Shown here one piece after another: positions 1 to 6,638 of a stretch of 16,703 bases of DNA (position 1 is the stretch's first letter; each line of letters opens with the position of its first letter). The DNA comes from Chloroflexota bacterium (GTDB taxonomy: Bacteria; Chloroflexota; Anaerolineae; Aggregatilineales; Phototrophicaceae), in assembly GCA_023430545.1 (NCBI GenBank), contig JAEZAF010000171.1, positions 1-16,703 on the forward strand. The letters run 5' to 3'. A model generated the notes under the pieces. That model was not told the origin of the DNA. It searched no databases and saw only the letters and a list, made by a program, of their open reading frames with translations. The translations under genes and the position numbers were made by a program.

Positions 1-294
1 AAGATGCTCGTATTGCTGAAGTGGTCTGGAACTACGTTCATGATAAAGCGCTACGCAGTAGGTTTTGAAATCCTGAACTTCAGCATCAACGTTTACCACA
101 TATTCGGTGTCCCGAATTTGAAACGCAAGCGAATACATCCGTGTAAATGGTTTGAGTCGATCAGTATCGATATGGTGTATCAGTGCAGGCAAAATCTGTT
201 CCATCGCTGTGTAGGTCAACCGCGAACGGGTATTACCTCCACTGCAATGCTTGTACCATTCCTCAACCAGTTTCCACTCGTCAGGAAAATCCAC
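1..294 (-). CDS. Partial hypothetical protein, continues beyond the left edge
   Basis: An open frame of 98 codons runs from a GTG at 294-292 to the window edge with no stop. It begins V-D-F-P-D-E-W-K-L-V-E-E-W and continues as a normally composed soluble protein rich in Tyr, His and acidic residues, with no signal peptide or membrane segment. It starts 11 bp after the stop of the receiver gene, and a weak AGG at 307-305 could be the ribosome site, so the two may be co-transcribed. I do not recognise the family. The frame has no ATG and stays open upstream into the receiver gene, so the exact start is uncertain. A plus-strand frame of similar length covers the same DNA but looks less protein-like and has no ribosome site. 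Existence is inferred from composition and operon-like placement. Confidence 0.5.
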   Translation of the reverse strand, partial: MDFPDEWKLVEEWYKHCSGGNTRSRLTYTAMEQILPALIHHIDTDRLKPFTRMYSLAFQIRDTEYVVNVDAEVQDFKTYCVALYHERSSRPLQQYEHL

Positions 295-305
295 AGCATT
301 TATAC

Positions 306-716
306 CTAATATGTTTCCCAGACGGCTTCGCCGCCGAGGATGCGCTTGATCTGGCGAGGGAAGCGCGACCGGCTGAGCGGTTTGCCAATGTAACCGTCAA
401 AACCGGCTTCCTTGCATTTCGGGATCTCGCTGTCGGCGTCCTGCGCGGTGACGGCCACCACAATCACATCCTTCAGCTTTTCGTCAGCGCGGATCTGCTT
501 CAGGATCTCGTAGCCGTTGGTGCGCGGCAGGTTGATATCCAGCAGGACGATGTCGGGCGGCGGCTTCATGGCGTGGGCCATCTCGATCACACCCTGGCCG
601 CTGGTATTGATATAGGCGTGGATTCCCAGATAGCGCATCATGACGCCGATAATAGCCATACCGCCTGCGTCGTCTTCAACGACGAGGGCATTCACGTCTG
701 ATAATTCCGTTGGCAT
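306..716 (-). CDS. Single-domain response regulator (CheY-like receiver)
   Basis: This 136-residue protein is a receiver domain with no output domain. Hallmarks are visible in order: the acidic pocket E14-D15-D16 after a hydrophobic strand, the phospho-acceptor D60 in DIVLLDINLP, the switch threonine T90 in VAVTA, and K112-P113 in GYIGKP. These are the residues that coordinate Mg2+, take the phosphoryl group from a histidine kinase and transmit the conformational change. The length is typical of stand-alone CheY/Spo0F-type proteins that act by protein-protein contact in the cytoplasm. No kinase gene lies in the window, so the partner is unknown. A promoter TTGTCT-17-TAGAAT lies about 40 bp upstream, directly beside 11-bp direct repeats. 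The ATG at 716 has AGG only 1 nt upstream, which is too close, and a further AAGGA about 13 nt upstream. Confidence 0.93.
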   Translation of the reverse strand: MPTELSDVNALVVEDDAGGMAIIGVMMRYLGIHAYINTSGQGVIEMAHAMKPPPDIVLLDINLPRTNGYEILKQIRADEKLKDVIVVAVTAQDADSEIPKCKEAGFDGYIGKPLSRSRFPRQIKRILGGEAVWETY

Positions 717-755
717 ACCTGCTACCGATCCTTGAGCGTCAATTCTATATTTCGT

Positions 756-784
756 ATTCTAACAGACGTAAGAGGCACAGACAA
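756..784 (-). promoter_or_regulatory. Sigma70-type promoter for the receiver gene
   Basis: Read on the minus strand, TTGTCT (784-779) and TAGAAT (761-756) are separated by exactly 17 bp. They match the consensus at 4 of 6 and 5 of 6 positions. Transcription would start near 749, giving a leader of about 33 nt before the ATG at 716. The 11-bp direct repeats at 786-827 sit immediately upstream of the -35 box, where an activator would bind. Confidence 0.6.
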
Positions 785-785
785 C

Positions 786-827
786 GTTACTACTGTTAGT
801 GACTGGTTAGTGAAAGGTTATTTATAA
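786..827. repeat. Tandem 11-bp direct repeats (GTTAGTG type)
   Basis: GTTAGTGACTG (795-805), GTTAGTGAAAG (806-816) and GTTATTTATAA (817-827) form three head-to-tail 11-bp units. A fourth, shorter copy, GTTACTACT, lies at 786-794. Each has a 7-bp core and a 4-bp spacer, so the cores recur once per helical turn. OmpR/PhoB-class regulators typically bind direct repeats with this 11-bp geometry. The array lies between the divergent receiver and propeller genes and abuts the -35 box of the receiver promoter. A TATAAG at 823-828 with GTGACT at 799-804 (18-bp spacing) could be a plus-strand promoter inside the same array. Confidence 0.55.
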
Positions 828-1037
828 GTGATGTTGTCCTGTCGGTGGCAGGTTCAATGGGTGATCTTTATTCTGTATTAAGGAATATTGCGACAATCGA
901 TTTCAATTGTACCAGCGCCTGATAACCATCACGATCCATCACTTTAGTCCCCCATAACGGATTCTTCATGGCAGACATCACCCGCATAGGGGTATTATCT
1001 ACGGAGCGCAGGAAATACAACTTCAGGTCAGCAGTCA

Positions 1038-2759
1038 ATGAAAGTACGGATTCCCTATCACGGAAGACAGCAGGTCAGGATCGGTCTCATCGTCCTGCTG
1101 TTGACGTTGTTTACAGCTATCGGTTCCAGTTCCATCCCGGCAGGGGCGCAGGCCGACACAACCGAAGAACCCGCCGCGACACCGGACGCCACGCCGCAGC
1201 CCCCGGCCCAGACCGCCGGTGACAGCGGCAAAGTGCTGGCGTGGATCGGCAGCGGACGTTCTGCGGAGAGTCGACCGGCATCCTCCCCCAGTGAATTAGG
1301 CTATCTCAATGCACGGGGTGAGTGGGAACTTCTGCTCAATCTGCCGCAGAGTTTTGTTGGCGTCTACCCGTGTGGCGACCGCGCCCTGTCCCCGGATGGG
1401 CGGCGGTTCACCTTTTTAGTGCATGAACCACGCGCCGGCAAGGATGGCGGCACGCTGTATCAGATCACGGACGCCGGACAGCCAGTGGCGGTGGGGCCGG
1501 CCCATGCGCTGACCTGTGTGGGCGGTGATCCGTTTCAGTATTCGCCGGACAGCCAGCGCCTGGCCTATATCGACTTCAATTATTCGGTGGACAGGATTTA
1601 TGTGGCCGGTGTGCTGCGGCTGGTGAATGCTGAGACACTCCAGCCCATCGCTGAATACGGATCTGCTGCAAGTTTCACCCTGAGCGACCGCGAACTGTTC
1701 TTCACCCGTTTCTACGCCAACCAGAGCGGCGCGGTGGATGAAATCGCCGTGATGAGAGCGACACTGGCGGCGGAAGGTGCGCCTGAAACCGAGATCGCGA
1801 CGCTGTTCGTGCCGAGTGGATGCCGTTTCACCAGCGCGCAGATCACGCCGATTTTTGGCAAACTGGCGATTCTGGCCGGTCAGCGCTGTGCCTCAGGCAG
1901 CCAGTGGCAGCTTTATACCCTCAACCGCGATGGCGGCGCACTCCAGTCGTCAGCGGGGGTGGGAAGCGGCGGCTTCGCCCCACAGACCCGCACGGCATGG
2001 ACGATCCCCTCATGGGATGACCGGCATCTGCTGTTTTCGGTGCCGGATGGCTCGCTGAACAATACTGCACGGATCTTTACCCTGCCGATGGAATCCGGGA
2101 CAGTGGACAGCCGCGCCGCACTGATCGAGAGCGGCGTGCGTTTCCCCGGCTATACGTTCAATCGTTTTCCGTCTTCGAATTTTGCCATGCCGCAGATTTC
2201 CCCGAATGGCCGCTACTGGGCCATGCTCGCATCCGGCACAGCGGGTAACCGGCTGCAAGTGATCGACCGCGCACAGCCCTCGGTCGCCTTTGAGCTGATC
2301 TTTGTGCCGGGGACGATCTCGCAGCTTTTCTTCTCGCCGGACAGCCGGACGCTGTATGCCACCAATGGCGAAACCACCGGCGCTGCAAACCGCCTTCAGA
2401 GCTGGGATCTCACGACGCTGGTGGTGGAAGCAGCGGCTGACGTCTCGACGGAAGAACCGACAGCCGATGTGCCGCCTGCGTCTACCATCCTCGAAGGGGC
2501 TTACGGTCGCACGGTAATCTATCCGGATGGTAAGGCTGTGGCAGCCGTCATCTGGCAGCGTGGGACCGACAGCCGCCAGACACTGTATCAGACACTGGCG
2601 CGGATCAGCCTTGAGGATGGAAGCGTGCTGTCCAGCCTGCTGGCCCCGCAGCAGATGATCCGCTACAACGAAACGACTGGGATGGTGAACTTCCAGCGCT
2701 TTGTGTATCCGCTGGCGGTGCTGGGGACCGCACCCACCGCAAATCAAACCACACCGTAA
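1038..2759 (+). CDS. Exported TolB/WD40-like beta-propeller protein
   Basis: This 573-residue protein starts with a signal peptide: basic residues up to R14, a hydrophobic core at about 15-30, and small residues ending AGAQA near 35-39. A Thr/Pro/Ala-rich linker follows (about 40-62). The rest is beta-strand rich and carries repeated propeller signatures such as LSPDGRRFTF, YSPDSQRLAYI, ISPNGRYWAML and FSPDSRTLYAT, which resemble TolB/PD40 repeats. Such proteins act outside the cytoplasmic membrane as scaffolds or binding platforms; no catalytic motif is visible, so its ligand is unknown. A second Thr/Glu/Pro-rich stretch near 470-482 separates the last propeller segment. It may be anchored only by the uncleaved signal peptide, since no lipobox or C-terminal anchor is seen. 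It stands alone, divergent from the receiver gene and convergent with the DtxR-like gene. Confidence 0.8.
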   Translation: MKVRIPYHGRQQVRIGLIVLLLTLFTAIGSSSIPAGAQADTTEEPAATPDATPQPPAQTAGDSGKVLAWIGSGRSAESRPASSPSELGYLNARGEWELLLNLPQSFVGVYPCGDRALSPDGRRFTFLVHEPRAGKDGGTLYQITDAGQPVAVGPAHALTCVGGDPFQYSPDSQRLAYIDFNYSVDRIYVAGVLRLVNAETLQPIAEYGSAASFTLSDRELFFTRFYANQSGAVDEIAVMRATLAAEGAPETEIATLFVPSGCRFTSAQITPIFGKLAILAGQRCASGSQWQLYTLNRDGGALQSSAGVGSGGFAPQTRTAWTIPSWDDRHLLFSVPDGSLNNTARIFTLPMESGTVDSRAALIESGVRFPGYTFNRFPSSNFAMPQISPNGRYWAMLASGTAGNRLQVIDRAQPSVAFELIFVPGTISQLFFSPDSRTLYATNGETTGAANRLQSWDLTTLVVEAAADVSTEEPTADVPPASTILEGAYGRTVIYPDGKAVAAVIWQRGTDSRQTLYQTLARISLEDGSVLSSLLAPQQMIRYNETTGMVNFQRFVYPLAVLGTAPTANQTTP

Positions 2760-2768
2760 GACCTACGT

Positions 2769-2788
2769 GGGCCGGATTGGTCCGGCCC
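2769..2788. terminator. Hairpin between convergent genes
   Basis: GGGCCGGA (2769-2776), loop TTGG, TCCGGCCC (2781-2788) is a perfect 8-bp GC-rich stem placed 9 bp after the propeller stop and before the end of the DtxR-like gene. It lacks a run of T on either side, so it is a weak or factor-assisted terminator that could act in both directions. Confidence 0.55.
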
Positions 2789-2810
2789 TAATCTATGTTT
2801 GTCGCCTTTA

Positions 2811-3491
2811 TCAGAGGCGGGCGAATTCTTCCGGGGTGCTGACGCGCAGATTACCGGCCAGCTCGTGGCCGATGTGATGCTCGGTCCCGTTGACCATCAG
2901 GTGCAGCGGCCCGTTGAACGGTGCCAGATGTACCACCTCGAAGCGGGTGCCGGGCTTCAGCGTCAGGTGATCGAGATAGCGCAGCTTATTGGCATCGTGG
3001 GTGTGCACGCGGCTCAGGATGTACTCACCCTGCGGCACACTCGTCAGCGGACGGTCAATGACCTGCGGCATGACGCCGTCTGGTGATGGAATCGGTTCTC
3101 CATGCGGACAGCGCCGGGGATGCCCGGCCATCTCCGACATGCGCTCGACCACCATATCCCCGACGGTCGCGCCGAGTTCGTCGGCGGTCTCGTGGACCTC
3201 ATGCCAGCCGAATCCCATGACATCGACCAGAAAGCGTTCCACCAGCCGATGGCGGCGGATGGACATCAGCGCCTCGTATTCGCCTTCGGGCGTCAGGCGG
3301 ATGCCGCGATAAGGCTCATGCTCCAGATAGCCAGCATCCTTCAGCCGCTGGACCATACGTGTAACGGCGGGTGGAGAGACATTCAGCACCTCTGCCAGCG
3401 CAGAAGTGGAAACATACGGATCATCTGACTGGTAGTGTGCCAGTCGATAGGCTTCTGCCAGATACTCCTGCATTGCAGGACTTACGACCAT
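2811..3491 (-). CDS. DtxR/MntR-family metal-dependent transcriptional regulator
   Basis: The 226-residue protein has the DtxR architecture. An N-terminal winged helix (about 1-72) carries the recognition segment VSPPAVTRMVQRLKDAGYLEH. A dimerisation and metal-binding domain (about 75-142) includes RRHRLVERFL and the family signature GHPRRCPHGEPIP. A C-terminal FeoA/SH3-like domain (about 150-226) contains LKPGTRFEVV. Family members repress metal uptake genes when loaded with Fe2+ or Mn2+. H81, E85 and H100 match ancillary-site ligands, but the usual L-E-H motif after D104 reads L-G-A, so the primary site looks incomplete (E9 and D104 remain as possible ligands). No metal transporter is adjacent. 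It is divergent from the membrane-bound hydrolase. The ribosome site is weak (GAAAGCAG). The family assignment is firm; the metal is not known. Confidence 0.92.
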   Translation of the reverse strand: MVVSPAMQEYLAEAYRLAHYQSDDPYVSTSALAEVLNVSPPAVTRMVQRLKDAGYLEHEPYRGIRLTPEGEYEALMSIRRHRLVERFLVDVMGFGWHEVHETADELGATVGDMVVERMSEMAGHPRRCPHGEPIPSPDGVMPQVIDRPLTSVPQGEYILSRVHTHDANKLRYLDHLTLKPGTRFEVVHLAPFNGPLHLMVNGTEHHIGHELAGNLRVSTPEEFARL

Positions 3492-3517
3492 AACGCACTG
3501 CTTTCAAACCAGATTAA

Positions 3518-3525
3518 TGTTAACA
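3518..3525. promoter_or_regulatory. Short palindrome upstream of the metalloregulator gene
   Basis: TGTTAACA is a perfect 8-bp palindrome 27 bp upstream of the DtxR-like start codon. GTTAAC cores occur in some MntR-type operators, so autoregulation is possible, but the dyad does not extend further and chance occurrence is likely. Confidence 0.25.
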
Positions 3526-3584
3526 ACAGACATTGCTTCATTGTCTTACTATACAGAATGTACGCGACTTTTTAAAGTGGTTAA

Positions 3585-3592
3585 ATTATAAG
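3585..3592. promoter_or_regulatory. Overlapping divergent -10-like elements
   Basis: The sequence ATTATAAG reads TATAAG on the plus strand (3587-3592) and a perfect TATAAT on the minus strand (3590-3585). On the plus strand GCGACT at 3564-3569 is a poor -35 at 17 bp spacing; the minus-strand -35 is also poor. It could drive the plus-strand leader that ends in the terminator at 3678-3698 and also the DtxR-like gene. Confidence 0.35.
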
Positions 3593-3677
3593 AATCGGTT
3601 TCATAAACATTGCATCAGAGTGGCGCACGCAGAGCAGGCTCTGACGGCGGTTATCACAATCGATATAGTCGGCGCTC

Positions 3678-3698
3678 ACCGAATGCTGATTCGGTTTT
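3678..3698 (+). terminator. Intrinsic terminator or attenuator in the leader of the hydrolase gene
   Basis: ACCGAAT (3678-3684), loop GCTG, ATTCGGT (3689-3695) form a perfect 7-bp stem that runs into TTTTGTTAA on the plus strand. It lies 64 bp upstream of the hydrolase start codon. No coding region ends just before it on this strand, so it either ends a short untranslated RNA or attenuates read-through into the hydrolase gene. Confidence 0.5.
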
Positions 3699-3761
3699 GT
3701 TAATAACACGTCTGTGAACGCCTGTTTCAAAAATAGACCGCTTATTTCGAAAGGATGGAAG

Positions 3762-5507
3762 ATGCAGAAGCGTTGGTTCTTACTTATGGGATTGCTTTTA
3801 GTCTTTCTCGGCGGCTTTGTCGCATGGCAGACGCAGACAAACGGCGGCCAGATCGAGATCAAGGATGTGCGCTTTATGGGGACGAACGGCACCCTGATGA
3901 GCGCACTGCTTTACATCCCGCCGGGAGTCAGTGCGGAAGATCCCGCGCCGGGTGTGCTGGCGATTCACGGTTATATCAATTCACGCGAGACACAGGCCGG
4001 TTATGCGATTGAACTGGCGCGGCGCGGTTTTGTCGTGCTGGCGCTGGATCAGACCGGGCACGGCTACTCAGATCCACCTGCGTTTGGCAATGGCTTCGGC
4101 GGGCCGGATGGTCTGGCGTATCTGCGTTCGCTGGACATCGTCGATCCGGAGAATGTCGGGCTGGAAGGGCATTCGATGGGCGGCTGGGCGTCGCTGATCG
4201 CGGCGGGGATTTATCCTGATGATTACCGTTCGATCATGGTGCAGGGTTCATCGACTGGCACCTTCGGCGCACCGGAAGGCACGACAGAATTCCCGCGTAA
4301 TTTCGGGCTGGTCTTCAGCACATGGGATGAATTCTCTGAACTGATGTGGGGATCGCCGACCGGTTACGAGGTGGTGAACACTGAAAAACTTCAGACCGCA
4401 TTCGGGACCGACGAGACGGTTCAGGTCGGCCAGCTTTACGGCTCGATTGAGGACGGCACTGCCCGTCAGCTTTACATGCCGGCGACGACTCATCCCGGCG
4501 ATCATCTTAACTCCGAGGCGATTGGCGCAGCGGTGGACTGGATGCAGCGCACACTCGAAGGCGAAACCGAACTGGACCCGGCCAATCAGGTGTGGCAGTG
4601 GAACGAGATCGGGCGATTGGTCGCGCTGATCGGTGCTGTGATGGCGATGGTCGCGTTTGGCGGGCTGCTGCTGTCCACGCCGTTTTTTGCCGATCTCATC
4701 CAGCCGCTGCCGGAAGGGATGCCGATACGCGGCCCCGGTCGCTATCTGTCCTATGCACTGGTGATCTTCATCCCGATCCTGACCTATTTCTGGCTCCAGA
4801 ATCAGGCCGTGACGCTGGTCCCGCAGGCGACTCCGCTGTTCCCGCAGAATATCACAACCGGCATCATGATCTGGGCGGTGGGTAACGGCCTGATCACGCT
4901 GGTGCTGTTTCTGCTCTGGCACTTCACCAGTAATACCCGTCGCAGCCCAGCACCGACGGCCCGCACATATGGTCTGGCGATGGACCTTCAGCACATCCTG
5001 AAGGCGCTGCTGCTGGCGGTACTGGTCACCGGCTTCGGCTATGTACTGCTCGCATTGTCCGATCTGCTGTTCAAGACGGACTTCCGCTTCTGGGTGGTGG
5101 CCGTCAAACTGATGAGTTCGCTGCACTTCCGTATTTTCCTGGGCTATCTGCCGTTCTTCACCTTCTTCTTTGTGGTGCTGGGCGTGGCGCTGCACGGACA
5201 GCTTCGTCCGGAGCGCCCGGTGAGCCTTGCCCGTGAGACGATGGGGAATGTCGGCCTGCTGGTACTGGGATTCTTCGTGCTGCTGGCGATTCAGTATCTG
5301 CCGCTGTTTGCCGGGAATCCCGCGCCGTTTGGTGAAGCGCTGCTGACGGTGGTCGCGTTCCAGTTCATCCCGCTGCTGACGATCGTTGGGATTGTGATGA
5401 CGTACTTCTTCCGTCGCACGGGGACGATCTACACCGGCGCGTTCATCAGCGCGATGTTCATCACATGGGTGATTGTGGCGGGACAGGCGACACACTATCC
5501 ATTTTAG
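3762..5507 (+). CDS. Alpha/beta hydrolase fused to a multi-pass membrane domain
   Basis: Numbering is from the ATG at 3762, chosen because AAAGGATGGA (3750-3759) lies just upstream; an in-frame ATG at 3714 would add 16 unlikely residues. The 581-residue protein begins with an N-terminal membrane anchor (about 5-22). An extracytoplasmic-type alpha/beta hydrolase domain follows (about 30-265) with the oxyanion segment AIHGY (67-71), DQTGHGYS (96-103), the nucleophile elbow G-H-S138-M-G-G, and H244 or H248 as catalytic base candidates. Residues 285-575 hold about eight hydrophobic segments. The hydrolase part resembles dienelactone hydrolase/BAAT-type serine hydrolases acting on esters or amides; the substrate is unknown. 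The membrane half is not recognised. The gene is monocistronic, divergent from the DtxR-like gene, with a terminator-like hairpin in its leader. Confidence 0.85.
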   Translation: MQKRWFLLMGLLLVFLGGFVAWQTQTNGGQIEIKDVRFMGTNGTLMSALLYIPPGVSAEDPAPGVLAIHGYINSRETQAGYAIELARRGFVVLALDQTGHGYSDPPAFGNGFGGPDGLAYLRSLDIVDPENVGLEGHSMGGWASLIAAGIYPDDYRSIMVQGSSTGTFGAPEGTTEFPRNFGLVFSTWDEFSELMWGSPTGYEVVNTEKLQTAFGTDETVQVGQLYGSIEDGTARQLYMPATTHPGDHLNSEAIGAAVDWMQRTLEGETELDPANQVWQWNEIGRLVALIGAVMAMVAFGGLLLSTPFFADLIQPLPEGMPIRGPGRYLSYALVIFIPILTYFWLQNQAVTLVPQATPLFPQNITTGIMIWAVGNGLITLVLFLLWHFTSNTRRSPAPTARTYGLAMDLQHILKALLLAVLVTGFGYVLLALSDLLFKTDFRFWVVAVKLMSSLHFRIFLGYLPFFTFFFVVLGVALHGQLRPERPVSLARETMGNVGLLVLGFFVLLAIQYLPLFAGNPAPFGEALLTVVAFQFIPLLTIVGIVMTYFFRRTGTIYTGAFISAMFITWVIVAGQATHYPF

Positions 5508-5540
5508 AGTGTGCCTGACACGGTGACGATGGTGTGACGC

Positions 5541-5582
5541 AAAAAAGCAGCCCCCTCAGAGTCAACATGAAGAGGGGGCTGC
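5541..5582 (-). terminator. Rho-independent terminator of the SDR gene
   Basis: An 11-bp perfect stem, GCAGCCCCCTC (5547-5557) with GAGGGGGCTGC (5572-5582), has a 14-nt loop. On the minus strand it is followed by six T (complement of 5541-5546). It lies 73 bp downstream of the SDR stop codon and has the polarity to end that transcript; on the plus strand there is no T run after it. Confidence 0.85.
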
Positions 5583-5655
5583 GGGACACCCGCTGGTGAC
5601 ACAGGAGTTGAAACACTCAGCAGGTGTCTGCGCGGGGAACTGCTGCGGGGAAAGT

Positions 5656-6408
5656 TTATCCGGCTGTCCAGCCGCCGTCAGCGACGAGGACTTCACCGTT
5701 TACAAAGCTTGCTTCATCACTTGCGAGGAACAGCGCGACCGTTGCCAGTTCTTCCGGCTGTGCCATACGGACTGCCATGCCCAGTGTCGTCTGCAGGCGT
5801 TCGTATCCAAGCGGGCTTGGATTGCGCACCTGAATGTTGGTTGCGACACCGCCTGGGCAGATCACGTTACAGCGGATGCCCTTCTGGGCGTACTGGTAGG
5901 CGATGCTGCGTGTCAGGCCGATCACCGCATGTTTCGATGAGGTATAGGCTGCGCCAGCGCGTCCACCGACCAGGCCGCCGACCGATGCGACGTTGACAAT
6001 CGAACCGCCGCCCTGATCCAGCATGGCCTTGAGCGCCTTGCGCGATACATACATCGGACCGTTCAGGTTCACATTCAATACACGTTCCCACAGGTCGTCT
6101 TCGAGTTCGGCCAGCGGCGTGAATTCGTCCATGATACCAGCGTTATTGATCACAATATCCAGCCGACCGTAAGTTTGCAGCGCAGTGTCAACAATCGCTT
6201 CTGCACGGGACTTGTCGGAGATGTCGCCGGCTACGGTGGTAATCTCATAGCCGGTGGTTTTCAGTTCGTTGGCCAGTGTTGTAAGGCCTTCCTGATACAG
6301 ATCGGTGGCGACGACTTTCGCGCCTTCTGCCACGAACCGCTGTGTGATTGCACGTCCAATACCTGATGCCGCGCCAGTGACCAATACAACCTTATTTTCA
6401 AGCCTCAT
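5656..6408 (-). CDS. Short-chain dehydrogenase/reductase (SDR, classical)
   Basis: The 250-residue protein is a classical SDR. The Rossmann motif T11-G-A-A-S-G-I-G18 is followed by D36 at the end of beta-2, which favours NAD(H) over NADP(H). It also has D62, N88-N-A-G91, and the catalytic tetrad N112, S142, Y155 and K159 (Y-T-S-S-K). The C-terminus ends with the usual V-A-D-G-G-W. It resembles FabG or glucose/alcohol dehydrogenase-like SDRs, but substrate cannot be read from sequence. The ATG at 6408 is chosen because AAGAAGGA lies 6 nt upstream; the longer frame from 6450 lacks this. It is a single gene with its own terminator, divergent from the PLP enzyme at 6639, and shares with it an intergenic region containing a CRP-like dyad. 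Confidence 0.95.
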   Translation of the reverse strand: MRLENKVVLVTGAASGIGRAITQRFVAEGAKVVATDLYQEGLTTLANELKTTGYEITTVAGDISDKSRAEAIVDTALQTYGRLDIVINNAGIMDEFTPLAELEDDLWERVLNVNLNGPMYVSRKALKAMLDQGGGSIVNVASVGGLVGGRAGAAYTSSKHAVIGLTRSIAYQYAQKGIRCNVICPGGVATNIQVRNPSPLGYERLQTTLGMAVRMAQPEELATVALFLASDEASFVNGEVLVADGGWTAG

Positions 6409-6488
6409 GCTGGTTCCTTCTTGGTTGTGACTGTGTAACCCTTCATACAATACTGCCTACATCATAAAGCTCAGGCCGATAAATCATT

Positions 6489-6504
6489 AGTGAAATATGT
6501 CACA
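6489..6504. promoter_or_regulatory. CRP/FNR-type dyad AGTGA-N6-TCACA
   Basis: The site reads A-GTGA-aatatg-TCAC-A and matches the CRP consensus TGTGA-N6-TCACA at 9 of 10 conserved positions. It lies in the divergent region between the SDR and PLP enzyme genes, 81 bp from the SDR start and 135 bp from the PLP enzyme start. On the minus strand it overlaps a possible GTGACA -35 box (weak -10 TATCGG), so it could act on the SDR promoter. No CRP-family gene is in the window. Confidence 0.4.
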
Positions 6505-6638
6505 ATAATGAAGGTCATTTGTCCGGACTTTTCCGTATTTGCGTCGGGGTAAGGGGAAAGCGGGTAGGAAGTCTGACGTGGTACACTTTCGACAGTCCAC
6601 AACAGCCTGACGAACCGAAGGAAAGAAGGAAACGAACG

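Larger units (their letters stand above)
717..1037. other. Divergent intergenic region
   Basis: These 321 bp separate the receiver gene (minus) from the exported propeller gene (plus). The left part holds the receiver promoter and the 11-bp repeats. From about 830 to 1037 no convincing promoter, hairpin or small gene was seen. The plus-strand frame starting at 968 overlaps the propeller gene in another frame and looks non-coding. AGG at 1025-1027 is the likely ribosome site for the ATG at 1038. Confidence 0.5.

Noticed and set aside
183..701. A 172-codon plus-strand open frame opposite the receiver gene
   Set aside because: The minus strand has all receiver active-site residues; the plus frame has no motif.
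786..827. CRISPR-like or integron-like array
   Set aside because: The units are only 11 bp with no unique spacers and no associated genes; a regulator-binding array explains them better.
2010..2747. A 245-codon minus-strand open frame inside the exported propeller gene
   Set aside because: Arg/His/Gln/Cys-rich shadow of the propeller gene, with no ribosome site or protein-like pattern.
4248..5495. A 415-codon minus-strand open frame opposite the hydrolase gene
   Set aside because: Its composition is extremely rich in Gln, Arg and His with no recognisable motif, as expected for the antisense of a GC-rich gene; the plus strand has clear hydrolase motifs and membrane segments.
6519..6638. N-terminal extension of the PLP enzyme from an upstream in-frame start
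   Set aside because: The 40 extra residues do not look like the family, and a strong AAGAAGGA ribosome site precedes the ATG at 6639.
6517..6638. SAM-type riboswitch upstream of the Cys/Met metabolism gene
   Set aside because: The leader lacks the conserved SAM-I core sequences and no T-tailed hairpin precedes the gene.
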